Shown: in pieces, positions 53,665-64,000 of the stretch
Layout: each line of letters begins with the position of its first letter
How positions within the stretch are numbered: position 1 is the first letter of the stretch
From: Phoronis australis
Lineage: Eukaryota; Phoronida; Phoronidae
DNA length: 64,000 nucleotides
Assembly (NCBI GenBank): GCA_002633005.1
Contig: NMRA01000104.1
Coordinates: 616,841 to 680,840 of the forward strand
Direction of reading: 5' to 3'
Notes under the pieces: generated by a model
The model's database searches: none
Seen by the model: only the letters and a program-made list of their open reading frames with translations
Told to the model about the DNA's origin: nothing
Position numbers and translations under genes: made by a program

Positions 53665-55052
53665 TTAGTCATCATGTGGCAGCACTGTACCTACAACCAT
53701 CACTTCTGACTCGGGATCTTTCTCCCTGAACTCGAAATCATCGGGAGGTACACTAGGAACCACACCATTGGAACTGTCATTCAGAGTCAACAAGGCCAGG
53801 ACTGGGGGTGGACCTTGTTCGCCAACATCGTCATAGGAGTCATCATCATTGTATCCACGCTCTGTCTTGGGGTCTGCAATATGAGCATACCATCAAGAGC
53901 TAAGACCCGGTTACATCCTCAGGTCAACTGCTAGTAAAATTATATTCTTGTTAAGGGAACATTTCAAACCAACACAACAAACTAGTTTATCAAATTTCCT
54001 GAAGTTGCTACATACACGACTAACATAAAAAAAACCTTAACACAGTAAAACGAGTCTACTTGTTTCTTAGATATTTCTGGACTATGACAGTTTTTGTTAT
54101 TGGTCCAGACCATGCTTGGCACAGAAAATAATCAAACTTGACCAGCCAACGTTTTGAGTCTTTGTCTTGGGCAATGTCAGTCTATTCTTCCCATGGGCAC
54201 CAAGTCATATTGCCACATATTTCCCCGCAATCCGCTTATGGTGTTGTGACCTCTGGTGAATCACACGTTTGCATAGTATGAGTAGCCAAAGCTCTCTACT
54301 AGAAGACATATCACATACGAGAGTGTGAATCTGTGACTCACACGTTCACATTCTCGTTAAATGTGTAGCAAAAAGTCTATTGTTATGGCACAACAAGCTT
54401 AAAAGTGAAAGACTGGGAATACCAACAAAGGAGCAGCAGTTGCACTGGTCTGAGTTTCTTTTTTATTCAGTTGTAGTTAACTGATATTTGTCATTGAAAG
54501 ACCAAAAATGATCAACTTTGGGATTCAGCAAGTTTAAAGAATAATTGAGCTAAAAACAGCCTGCAATATGTGTAACTTTTTGTTTACTGTAGGCATGGAA
54601 GTGCTACCATTAGCATCCATCTGTTCCCAAATCCTCAAATAAAAGAAGCTTGTCACAAAAGTCTATGAGCTGTGAAGTAACTCGATATTCCAATTCCAAC
54701 TAATTAGCATTCACTGTTACCCATTGGGAATTACAGGAACATTGAGTACATTTCACTGAAGCTGACCTTTGCTAGGGACCTGGACAAATCAGTTTGTGCA
54801 ATATGGCTTACCGTGCTCAAATGTATTGATTGGTGGTAACTTGGAAGAGGTGTTCTCGAAGCTGAATCCTTCACATGTCCGCCCTGCATCTTGTAGTGGC
54901 GGCAACTTGTGTGGTGGTAGTTTATCTGTAGGGTAAACGTCAGGTTGGTGTTTTCTAATGGTCTTTAGTAGCGGTGAGTCGGTCACCTGTCGATGCGTTG
55001 GAACAGCAGGGGGCAGTTCTTTATGACAAGGTATAGGTGGCTGCAGAGACAC
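53665..55052 (-). CDS. Proline-rich cytoplasmic tail exons of the receptor
   Basis: Exons 54812-55052 and 53665-53873 encode 149 residues. [KE]LPP recurs four times: KELPPAVP, DKLPPHKLPP and SKLPPIN. DDSYDDVGEQGPPP supplies a tyrosine in an acidic context, as in SH2-binding sites. The protein ends VLPHDD with TAA at 53665-53667. Such tails often bind SH3-type adaptors, but no partner can be named. Confidence 0.85.
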
Positions 55053-58000
55053 CTGTAAATAAAATTTCCTGATTACTAGTTGAGATTCACCTAATGTGAC
55101 TGAAATTTTAATTTTACCTGTGGATACACGCACTAAATGGCAGACAGGTATCACACAAGTTTGAAACTAATCAAAACTTAATTCAGGTGATAAAGGCACC
55201 AAAATTAGTATCAAAACAATGAAAACCTAAACCATGTTCTAGAAAACTGCTCAATACAAATCTTCACACTAAAGTCATTTTCAAACAAATGAGAGTTGTA
55301 GCAAAAACCGTGAAGGAAATCAATGACAAATAAAACTAAATCATCAATTTTGAAAATTAACTCGGAAATTTTTATTTCTAAATTTCGTAGATTTTCAATG
55401 AGAATTGATGTCAACTTTTTTGAAAACTAATGACTGCTAATAACAGTGGCTAAATTAAACTCACAGTTGGCCATCAAAATGACTTGAGTTAGATCACTTT
55501 CTGTAATACCATTAGTCTTTTAAATATTGCTTACACAGGTGAGGATTAGTTTGGTCATGCTGGAGATAATGCAGGATGAACAAATTGATGTGCTGTAACA
55601 AGTCAAGTACTCCAGCCTGATAATGCACAATAACAAACTGTCAGTTCTTCCAAAACCTGCCAGGAATCGTCTTTTAAATCTAAGTACAGGGGTACCATAC
55701 AATCATACGCCCGAGCATCACATCTTACGCAGGAACTGCCTACGACCTTATGATTCAAGCATACAAACCCATAAATCATGCATAATATGAACCCAGAAAT
55801 CATGCATATGAACAAAAATCATTCGCATGAACCACACAAATCACAAACACAAATCATATGCACGAACATTTGAATCATTTGCACGAACCAACACACGAAG
55901 AAGTGTTCGTGCATGTGATTCGATGCTCGAGTGTATAAGCCTATGCTTTAGTGTTAGTAAATGTATGTATGATTTTTGTGGTTCATATGCATGATTTTTG
56001 TTCATATGGGTGATTTATGAGTATAAGCACAATTTATGAGTTTGTAGGTGGTTCATGCGTAAGATGCCATGCTTGTGTGTATAATTCTATGTACCCCTTA
56101 AGTAAGGAAAAATAAAGACCAGACCTATGCCCGTAAGTGTCCTATATCAAAGGTCATTTTTTAAGGAAGGCGAGTTTACACCTGCTGTAAGAGTTACCAT
56201 TCAAGAAATTTCAATATAATGTTAGGTATTGCCCTTACCTGACTGGTTCCTATGAAGCTTGTTTCTTGTTCCCCATCATCTGTCTTAACTTCAAAGTCTC
56301 CAGCATAGTACTGATCCCTCATCTTGAGGTTAAAGCCAGTCATGTTTACTTCATGGTCATCATGAACACACCAACAATGTAGTTTGTAGTGCTTGCACAG
56401 ACAGCATAGTATAATCACAATAATTATGATCACGACCAGTATCAAACAAACCACGAGAATCACAATGGTAGTAACCGTCCAGATACTCAGGCAGAAGTCC
56501 AGGAAGCCTTTAAACTTGCATTCATCTATAGTGTTTATACCTTGACAATAAAATGCAAACATGTTGAGGCTGAGGTTAGCGTGGCCAGTACCATTGAACA
56601 GGACGTCTTTGACGCAAACTTCCTTGAAGAACAACTTGGCTGGTTGCATGCTCGCACAATGTTCTTCAAGAGCACCTTCACTGAATGCTTTATCGCAAAA
56701 TTCTGAAGCCTCTTTGGCTGGTGGCACTTTCGAGAGTTGAATGAAGTTCCTGACCGGAATGTCTGAAGGCTCCCAGATGGGTCGCGTTTTTATCAATAAC
56801 AAAGTCCCTTGCAGTAATTTAGCCTTTCTTTTGTTGTCATAGTAATAGACTTGAGTTGCATCCCCTTCACCATCATCAAGAGGCATGTGTAGTTTTAATC
56901 CAGTTTCATAACCTACTGTATAAGCTCCAAGCCTGTCTCTGACTTGGTTTGCTGTCTGGGCATAGTGCCACAGCTTGCAGTCATCCATTGATGTATCTGC
57001 ATCTAATGACGTCTTGTGGCCTAATACGAGAGCTGTAAACTTTAGGCTTCTGTGTACAAGAATACCCATGAATGAATGGACGTGAAGCGTCGAGTCCTGA
57101 TACACATACACCACCAATTTTCCGTCTGAAGAGCGCCACGTCAAAGAGACTTGGAACCATTTGCTAGTTGATATCACAATGTTTGTATTAAGCAAGCTAC
57201 CAAACATGCCCACCATGAGTGTCCCATTGCTAACACAGCTGATGTCTACTGGCTCTTCATCCATAACAAATGAAGTCAGGTAAACGGTAGAGCTGAATAC
57301 TTTATGAATGTTTATCCACACTGAAACTGTCAATTCAGTAAGAATGAGGTTCTCCTGCATTGTGACCTGCACCAAGTTGTTATGAAAGCGGAGCATGTAT
57401 CCTGCTAGTGTACGGTACGTACCCAGATTAGGAGTCGCCAAGTGCTTGTCATGGCTGACCAGGAATGTTGATCCAAAATATGAGTTAACTAACTCAGACG
57501 ACAAAAGTTTATCTGAGAATGTTCCATCATTAACATCACTTGATACATTTCCAGTTCTGAATTCATCAATCCAGTTTTTATCAAAATTTCCCAACAATCC
57601 TTTAGGCTTCCCAGATAAAGTGGACCCGAGCTTAAATGCACACAACAAGCTTCCATCATAAAGAGCTATGACGACAGTGGAGCCATCTGAAGTGACAATT
57701 CTCAAAACGTGTTCAATTTTCCAAGTCACGGTTATAGACTTTTCTCCAACTTGTTCGCTAAAAGATGTCAGGAGCTTCACATCAATCCACTTCCCAGCTG
57801 TTATACTTTTAGACAGGTGGATGCGATATTTCACAATAGTTACTGACAAGACCACGTGATTTTCAGACACGGACACTTCAATTAAGTTGCGACAATCGGG
57901 CTTATTACGACAGGGCACAAAAAGGCCTTTGACACTGACGGTTGTGGTGGAATAAAATACATACGCCCCAGGCATCCACATATGCACAGAAGCACCATCA

Positions 58001-61000
58001 AATGTTGTTATGTAACTTCCAAGAATGATGGCATAACCATTGTTGTTGACATCCACGGCAGTGGTTGATATAGCAACAGAACAGTCTTGTCCTTTCCATG
58101 ACGCCGTGCATTTTGTACACAGCACATTCCCCTTGAAGTGGGATCCACATGCACATTGGCCGGTGACTGCATCACACACACCTAAAAGAATGCAAGACAG
58201 TGGTTTTACTTTTTTAGTGACTACTACTAGGCAGTGACAGACAGTTCCCTGCCAATGGTACAATGCTAGTACATAGAAGCAGGAAAATCAAAACGGGGCA
58301 AAATTCCTGAATATATCATCAAAATACCGAAAATATGCCCTACAGCACTTTGTTAGAATACTTTTTTAGTTTAGTTACACACAGAAAAGCACTTCTGTAC
58401 ATGAATGTGTGAAAATTGAGGCAAATACTATTGAACCTTAAAATGCCAGCGATATGCACATTTCTGTACATGGATACAAAAGTATACTTAGAAGAAGCAT
58501 TTGGGAATGCACTGACATGATTGTAACACAACTTTCACCTGAGCAGCACCAGCAATATTACTCACCTTGCAAGTTGCAGGTGTTGGTTTCCCCACCAGGA
58601 CACTGCTGGTCGCATGACTTTCCCCAGTAAGATGGTCTACACACACATGTGGCTGATCCAGTAGTGACATCACCATGCACACAATACACTTGACAGTTGT
58701 CTCCCTTCCAGTTGGCCATGTGCACTCCTAGTTGGTTACACACCAAACGAGATGGTGGGTTGGCCAAGTCGAGAGATGACTGACAAATATCTGACAACTC
58801 ACTCACAGCAGCAACTGCCAAAGACATGTTGCCATCTTGAGACACTAAAGCCAAACATTGTTGCACATAAGACAGTACCATATTGCTTCCAAGTGAGCGA
58901 CAGACAGACAAAAGAGGACTTTCTATGAACAGTTTAGTACACTTCTCCAATAATCCGCCATCCTGTGAATCATCGTACACAACCCAGGGGTTTGAAGAAC
59001 TAATGTCTCTACTTGGCTCAAGTTGTAGGTCTGATATGGTCCAGGAAGGTGGGTTCCATTGAGATGTGGCTTCAAACTGTACACCACTCACATCATCACT
59101 CACTGTTGTTCCACTTCCTTCATTTAACTGCCATTGAGCCAAAAGAGCCTCTGTATGCCTCGAGTACTGAGCCAGCCAATCCATTGATGCTACAGATGGA
59201 TTTGATATTCTGTTCCACAATCGAATACTTTCTATGAAGCCAACGAAGATAGAATCAGTTATGACAGCACTTGATTGAGCAAAGGATAGAGTGCCCCCCT
59301 GAACAAAAGCTGACCCATCCAGGTGTATGGCATAAACATGGTAGAAGGTTTCTGAGACTATCGTATAAATTTCAAGAAGATAAGTGTCTGGTCGCCACAC
59401 CAAAACCAACTTTGTCCATATTTGAAGGTTTATAACGACGTGTGTAGAATACTTGGCGTTATTATAGAAGACAGTTATACCGGTCGAGGTGTCAATAAGT
59501 GCAAACACCGTAGTTTTGGAGTATGAAACTATAACACCGCCATGTGACGTCAACTTGACGAAGAATTCCAAAGTAAATGTATTTTGTGGAAGGATGTTCA
59601 GAGGTCCTGATACAATACCATTGTCATTAAACTGAAGACAAAGTCCACCAGTTCCAACTTTAAGCAGCGAGGTAGAAATTAGAATGCTCTTATCAACTAC
59701 ATAGTGTGAAACAAAATCGGCAATTGTCCGCATGTTTATATCTTGTACACATTTGGAGGTGTTCTCAGGTAATGAGCCACACAAGTTGATGTCAGACACG
59801 GAGCATTTGGAGAACATAATGGCCCTAGATGTGTTGCATAATGCCAACAATCCTGTTGATTTTTCAATGATTGACCTTTTGCATTTCATGGTAACAACTA
59901 GTGAACCAGATTGAACAGAAATCTTGAGCAAGCATCCGATGCTTACTACTTCGACATCAAAGATTGATTTTCCACTCTGAGTAAGCCAGACTCCTGGAGT
60001 CACCTTTGTGCGCGATATTGAATCCAAGGGAACAGACACGTTATTTACCAACAGAGAAGGTTGGTTCTTTGTCAAAAGGTCGGCATTTATAACCACGTAC
60101 ACTTGGTGGATAGCAATAGCTATTGAAGAGAAACACGGAGCCACTGAGTTCTGTCCATGACACATGCCGTGTAAAGCTTCAATACGCACTGCACTACTGG
60201 CAAGCAGCTGGTACGCGTTATCCTCACTGACATAAAACACAGTTCCATCAAACGTTGTAATCCTTCCGAACAGACCAATCTGGGCAACAAGGCTATTAGA
60301 TGTATGTTTTAAGCGGTCAGATACAAACAGTGAACAGTCACTACCAACCCAGCCTGTCGTACAACGACTGCAGTCAGAGGTTCCATTCCAGTTCAGTTCA
60401 CACAAACACAGACCATTGTCTGCACACCTTCCATGCTTGTTACAAGGATTAGATGCTCCTCCAGGGCAAGTAGAAGAGCAGTCAACACCCCAGAAGCCTG
60501 GCAGGCAATCACATGTGTTGTTGACTGAGAGTAGTCCAAATTGGCATCGCTGGCACACTGGTACAAGCCATGATGGTACATATGGCACGTTAGCACACAG
60601 AAACACCTTCAGGTCAACTGAGCTGAAAACGGAACAGATTTCTGCGAACGAAAACATGGTCTTTGTAGCTTCTTCAGGGTCATTTGTCAAGAACAGGGCT
60701 TTGACACACATGAGCTTGAAATAATCTTTAATGAAACGTTCCAGTCCTGTGCAGTGACTGGCAACAGGAGCACTATTGAAGAACCTGTTACAAGTACTTG
60801 TAGCATTTTGCAAGAGAGGGGCATCATGAAGTTGTACATTTAATGGTAGTTGGTCAACATCTTGACTGTTAATTACATGTAATGAAGCGTCGGAGTGCAT
60901 CCAAGATGGAGACCTCCACGGACTGCGAGGAAGATAGAGATGAGCACCATGGACCAGCTCGTGTACATTGTGACCAGTTCCACTGTTGAACTTGTACAGG

Positions 61001-64000
61001 TACACGAGATCATTTCTCAAGGCATCAGGCATTGCATCCAGGTAGTACATTTGGTATGCCATACTTGGAGGAACATTCCTCTTCCATATGATGAACTCCT
61101 CAATTGCTCCAATAAAATAGGAGCTAACATTCCGCCTGGTGTTACTGGAAGGTTGCCACTGGCCAAGGGACAGGTAACCACCAGATTCAAACAGCCCAGA
61201 TATTTTGAAATTAGTTTTGTATCGAGAAATCGTCTTGTCTGAGTCAATGTGGTAGAAATCTATGTGGTTCATTTGGTTTTCTCCTCTTTCTATGACGACC
61301 AACAGCTGATTCCAATCTTGTGCTATCAGTACAATGCCCGTGTCAATGGACGTTTGTTCAAATGTCAAGTGAACTGTCCCCTGTAGTTCAACAGCAAATG
61401 TGTTCTGACCAGAGTAAGACATCAACACACCTTGGTTGTTTTTAGGCTTCACTAAAAAGCTTAAAACAATGAATGACTCTGTTATACTCTCATCTATCAG
61501 GTGAGTTAAAGGTTTGGTCATAGCTCCTGTGTTATTGAAGGACAAAGCATACTTGGATGCGCTGAATGAACCCCATGTGTCAAACAAACTCTTGTTTACA
61601 GCAGGCAAGTGTTTCTGCTTCATAACTGCTACAACTTCGAAGTGCAACAACTTTGTGAAATTTAGGCTCTCTTTATGATTTGGATCACAAGTGCCGAATA
61701 GTCCTGTTGCTGAACTGCATATAAAGAATGGTGAATGAATATGGATATTCAAAAATGGCATTGTTTGAACGACAAGTCGAAGGCTGTATGCCGAAAACAT
61801 GATAGATACCTGGAATCGGAACTTGGAGCTAAAGGATATCAGGATCTCTTCAGAAACACGAAGACTGGAACCTTCTGGTGTTATCGTGGAACCATTAACA
61901 ATGAACACAGGCCAGTCATCAACACTGGTAGGTGCATGTACTATTAAGTTACTCCCATTTACCTGGAAGCCAATACCAGCTAAACAGGTGCCGAGGTCAC
62001 ATGGTACGACCTGTATATGAATACTCACACTGTAGTCTTCGGCACGGAATACAACAAACTCCCCAGGGGTATTAAGAAGGAGAGTAGTTCCGGAGAACTG
62101 AGTTAACACCCCAGTTGATGACATAAAAGCTACTTTGCTGTTTCCAGATGTAGCATTTTGAAGATTTAGCACAGAGCACTGTTTGCCTTCCCAATATGCA
62201 CCACATACGTCGCAAGTCCTAGCTCCAGCCCAGTTTGGGTCACACTCACATCTACCGTTGACAGTACACACTCCATGGTTGCTGCACGGGGAGAGGGCAC
62301 CACCAGGACACACTTCAGAACAATGGCTACCGTGGTAGCCACTAATACAAATGCATTCAGCCTTTTCATTCACAGTTCCGAATACACATTTTGTCTTGCA
62401 CGTTGTTCCTTGCCTTTGTACCGGCATGCACAGTTGGTATGCTGGCCATGCACTCAGTTCAGACGTTACGCCGCATTCATCGGCATACGTGTAGAAGGTA
62501 TTGAATGCCTTCTGGTATGTCTCAGTCACAGCCACCAACTGCAAACATATCATGTAGTACATCTGGTTCACTGATGCTGGAACGAGAGGGCAAAAATGTG
62601 TCAACTGGTTTAATAAGTGAGTACAGTTTGCAATGGCCATTCTCTCCAACTCACTGTTCTGGCCAAACTCACTTTTCAATGGCTGGTTACTTTGTAACGC
62701 ATTTTGCCAGTCAGGCGAGTCAGAGGGAATCCATTCAGGGTGACTCCAAGGTTTTCCAGGTAGCCCAAAGGTAATTTGAGAGATCATGTCTTTGGACTCA
62801 AGCCCATTACCTTCATCAAATGTCCAAAGTGCTTTCAGATTGATAGAGGTGACGGGTATATCTCGGCTCCACATCTCCAGAACAGCTGCAGGAGGGATGA
62901 TTTCTCCCCAAATTCGGAACTGGTCAATCTTTCCAGTGAAGGATTTTACAGCTGTCTGGTTAGTCCTGTTATAAGCTGGTTGCCATTCACCAAGAGACAG
63001 AGTTCCTGGTTTGCTGAACACACCGACAGGTAAAGTGAATTGTCTTCTTTCAATGATTCCATTATGATTGATAACGTACATGTTCGTTTGTCCTGTTTTT
63101 CCATCATACACAAAAACCACCTGGTTCCATTCATTTTCCTCAAGGATGAGACTTGTGTTGTACACCTGCTCGTTGACAATAATGTGCACAGTCTTGTCAC
63201 TGCTTATCCCAAAAATGTTATTCGAGGCAAAAGAAACCATAGTTCCACCATTGTTATTGGGGTCATGACATTTCGCAAGGAACTCGATGGTGACATCAAC
63301 TGAGCTGAACACTGTTTTACTGTCGAATACTGAAAACACAGAACTCTGATTGAAGGCCAGAGTATAGCCTCCCATAGATTGCTTCCTATATTCATTAGTT
63401 GGGTATCCAATGAATGAGTCACACTCTGATACCCGCCACAGATTCGAATAACTCCGGATAACTTCTTGCGATAGTTCTGTGACAGTTCCTTGATGTGATA
63501 GGTTGGATTGGATTGGAGAGGTCATATTCACATTAAAGTGTGCTAAGGACACTGTCATGCTTGTGTCATATTCAGCATACGTCTGTTGACACACATTTAA
63601 TGGGTCTGAGCTCGTGTTTACTTGATAGAAATGTGATAACTTTTCCGCCTCTATTCTTGTTTCTGTTCCGCCAAGCAGGCCAATGCATGCTCTCCTGAAC
63701 TGTGAGTTTCCAGTCGTAACTTGGACACTTATGTATGGTTCATTGCCTCTTATTATTATTGATACATTGCTCACACAGTTTACTCCAAACTCATTGTCAG
63801 ACAGTCGTTGGACAGTACACCCAGGAATGTTGGTACTAATGTCTCCACTAGGCAGTAGCTCCCTTGTAAGCATCTGAATTTTGTCAGCGCTTGGAGCAAT
63901 CCATGTGATCCTTCCATAGCCATAAACTCCATTTCCGGTTCTCAAAGCAATAAAATTCATACAGGAAAATGTATGGAAACACCGTATGAATTTTCCCTCA
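53665..64000 (-). CDS. Giant modular type I membrane protein: EGF / VWD / LamG / C8-like repeats (5' part off the right edge)
   Basis: Exons in transcript order: beyond 64000 to 58566, 58181-56239, 55052-54812, 53873-53665. Phases agree at each junction, giving about 2,600 visible residues. The frame is still open at 64000, so the protein starts outside the window. It repeats a block of a VWD-like domain (ends GLLGG, GLFGTC, GLLALC and GLLGNFDKN), a laminin-G/ConA-like domain, a Cys-rich helical domain like C8, then EGF-like repeats (CPGG...CSNHGVC, CPGG...CNKHGRC). A single membrane span follows, then a tail of about 210 residues. The outside-facing part predicts an adhesion or mucus-type surface protein. 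Function cannot be named. It is not FCGBP or VWDE as such, because LamG domains sit between VWD and C8. No gene symbol is assigned. Confidence 0.85.
53874..54811. other. Receptor intron, nothing recognised
   Basis: No exon or repeat supported. Confidence 0.5.
55053..56238. other. Receptor intron carrying a foldback element
   Basis: Outside 55681-56104 nothing is recognised. Confidence 0.5.
55687..56098. mobile_element. Foldback (MITE-like) element, 412 bp
   Basis: The ends are inverted: CAGGGGTACCATACAATCAT at the left and TTCTATGTACCCCT at the right. The arms match over about 200 bases; for example, CATCTTACGCA near 55722 pairs with TGCGTAAGATG near 56057. Inside, AAATCATGCATATGAAC-like motifs recur in both orientations and the centre is a short hairpin. 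TAAGTA flanks both ends (55681-55686 and 56099-56104), a likely 6-bp target duplication. No coding capacity, so non-autonomous. The superfamily is uncertain; the CAGGGG terminus recalls hAT, but hAT makes 8-bp duplications. Confidence 0.8.
56239..58181 (-). CDS. Exon with module 4, transmembrane segment and start of tail
   Basis: The exon begins by completing the EGF (GVCDAVTGQCACGSHFKG). VWD follows with ITTFDGASVHMWMPGAYVFY and GLLGNFDKNWIDEF, the best preserved VWD of the four. The LamG-like part includes WFQVSLTWRSSDGKLVVYVY. The C8-like part starts FCDKAFSEGALEEHC. A strongly hydrophobic run, VTTIVILVVCLILVVIIIIV and IILCCLC (about 56401-56490), is the only membrane span. Cys-rich and charged residues follow (KHYKLHCWCVHDDHE), then the tail begins. 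Confidence 0.85.
58182..58565. other. Receptor intron, nothing recognised
   Basis: 384-bp intron splitting an EGF-like repeat (phase 1), with normal splice sites. Confidence 0.8.
58566..64000 (-). CDS. Exon with modules 1-3 of the receptor (5.4 kb, one exon)
   Basis: Counting residues from the Met codon at 63958-63960: module 1 has the end of a VWD-like domain (1-120), LamG (about 195-390; YTLAFNQSSVF, LALWTFDEGNG-like), C8-like (446-512; CTHLLNQLTHFC ... YADEC ... LC) and EGFs (521-596). Module 2 has VWD-like (608-800), LamG (803-1015), C8-like (1057-1122) and EGFs (1136-1209). Module 3 has VWD-like (1217-1405), LamG (1440-1640), C8-like (1674-1741) and EGFs from 1756. Each LamG is followed by a W-x-x-P-x-W motif (PWSHPEWIPSD, PWRSPSWMHSD, QWNPPSWTISD). 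The whole exon is intron-free, which is unusual for this gene-rich window. Ends in phase 1 within an EGF repeat. Confidence 0.8.

Overview
The window is animal nuclear DNA. It shows AT-rich sequence, genes split by GT-AG introns, a dynactin subunit, a TEX14-type germ-cell pseudokinase, and intergenic DNA made of decayed Ty3/gypsy, Penelope-like, tRNA-derived SINE and foldback elements. It reads as an invertebrate, probably marine, but I cannot name the phylum from sequence alone. Two N runs (7195-7877 and 21647-21783) and one lone N (16470) mark assembly joins.

Layout, left to right. (1) About 1.3-17.8 kb, minus strand: PMS2, the endonuclease subunit of the MutL-alpha mismatch-repair heterodimer. 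Thirteen exons are visible. One exon is probably hidden in the first N gap and the C-terminal exons lie off the left edge. Intron 1 holds a gypsy pol relic and a 1.1-kb direct duplication that carries a makorin-like CCCH zinc finger. (2) About 17.9-24.4 kb: PMS2 promoter (NRF1- and E2F-like motifs), then a transposon-rich spacer with nine copies of a TCATTTACGRGAC-like motif, a degraded transposon-type ORF, a perfect 36-bp palindrome and a Penelope-like GIY-YIG fragment. (3) About 24.4-44.3 kb, minus strand: a TEX14 orthologue with ankyrin repeats, a pseudokinase domain and a long disordered tail in about 25 exons. (4) 45.2-51.2 kb, plus strand: DCTN5, complete in six exons, divergent from TEX14 with about 0.86 kb between the start codons. 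(5) 53.7 kb to the right edge, minus strand: the 3' part of a very large type I membrane protein. It is built from a repeated block of EGF, VWD-like, laminin-G/ConA-like and C8-like domains, followed by one membrane span and a proline-rich tail. It is convergent with DCTN5.

How the genes relate: PMS2 (mismatch repair) and TEX14 (intercellular bridges in vertebrate germ cells) are both prominent in germ cells. DCTN5 is a pointed-end dynactin subunit used in all cells. I see no operon-like functional link. The most unusual features are the modular receptor architecture, two minisatellites that amplify splice sites (an acceptor in PMS2, a donor in TEX14), a canonical PIP-box built across an exon junction in the PMS2 linker, and the motif-rich unclassified element at 19.0-20.9 kb.

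Exon boundaries were assigned by hand from reading frame, GT/AG sites and phase continuity. Domain names rest on recognised motifs, not on a search.
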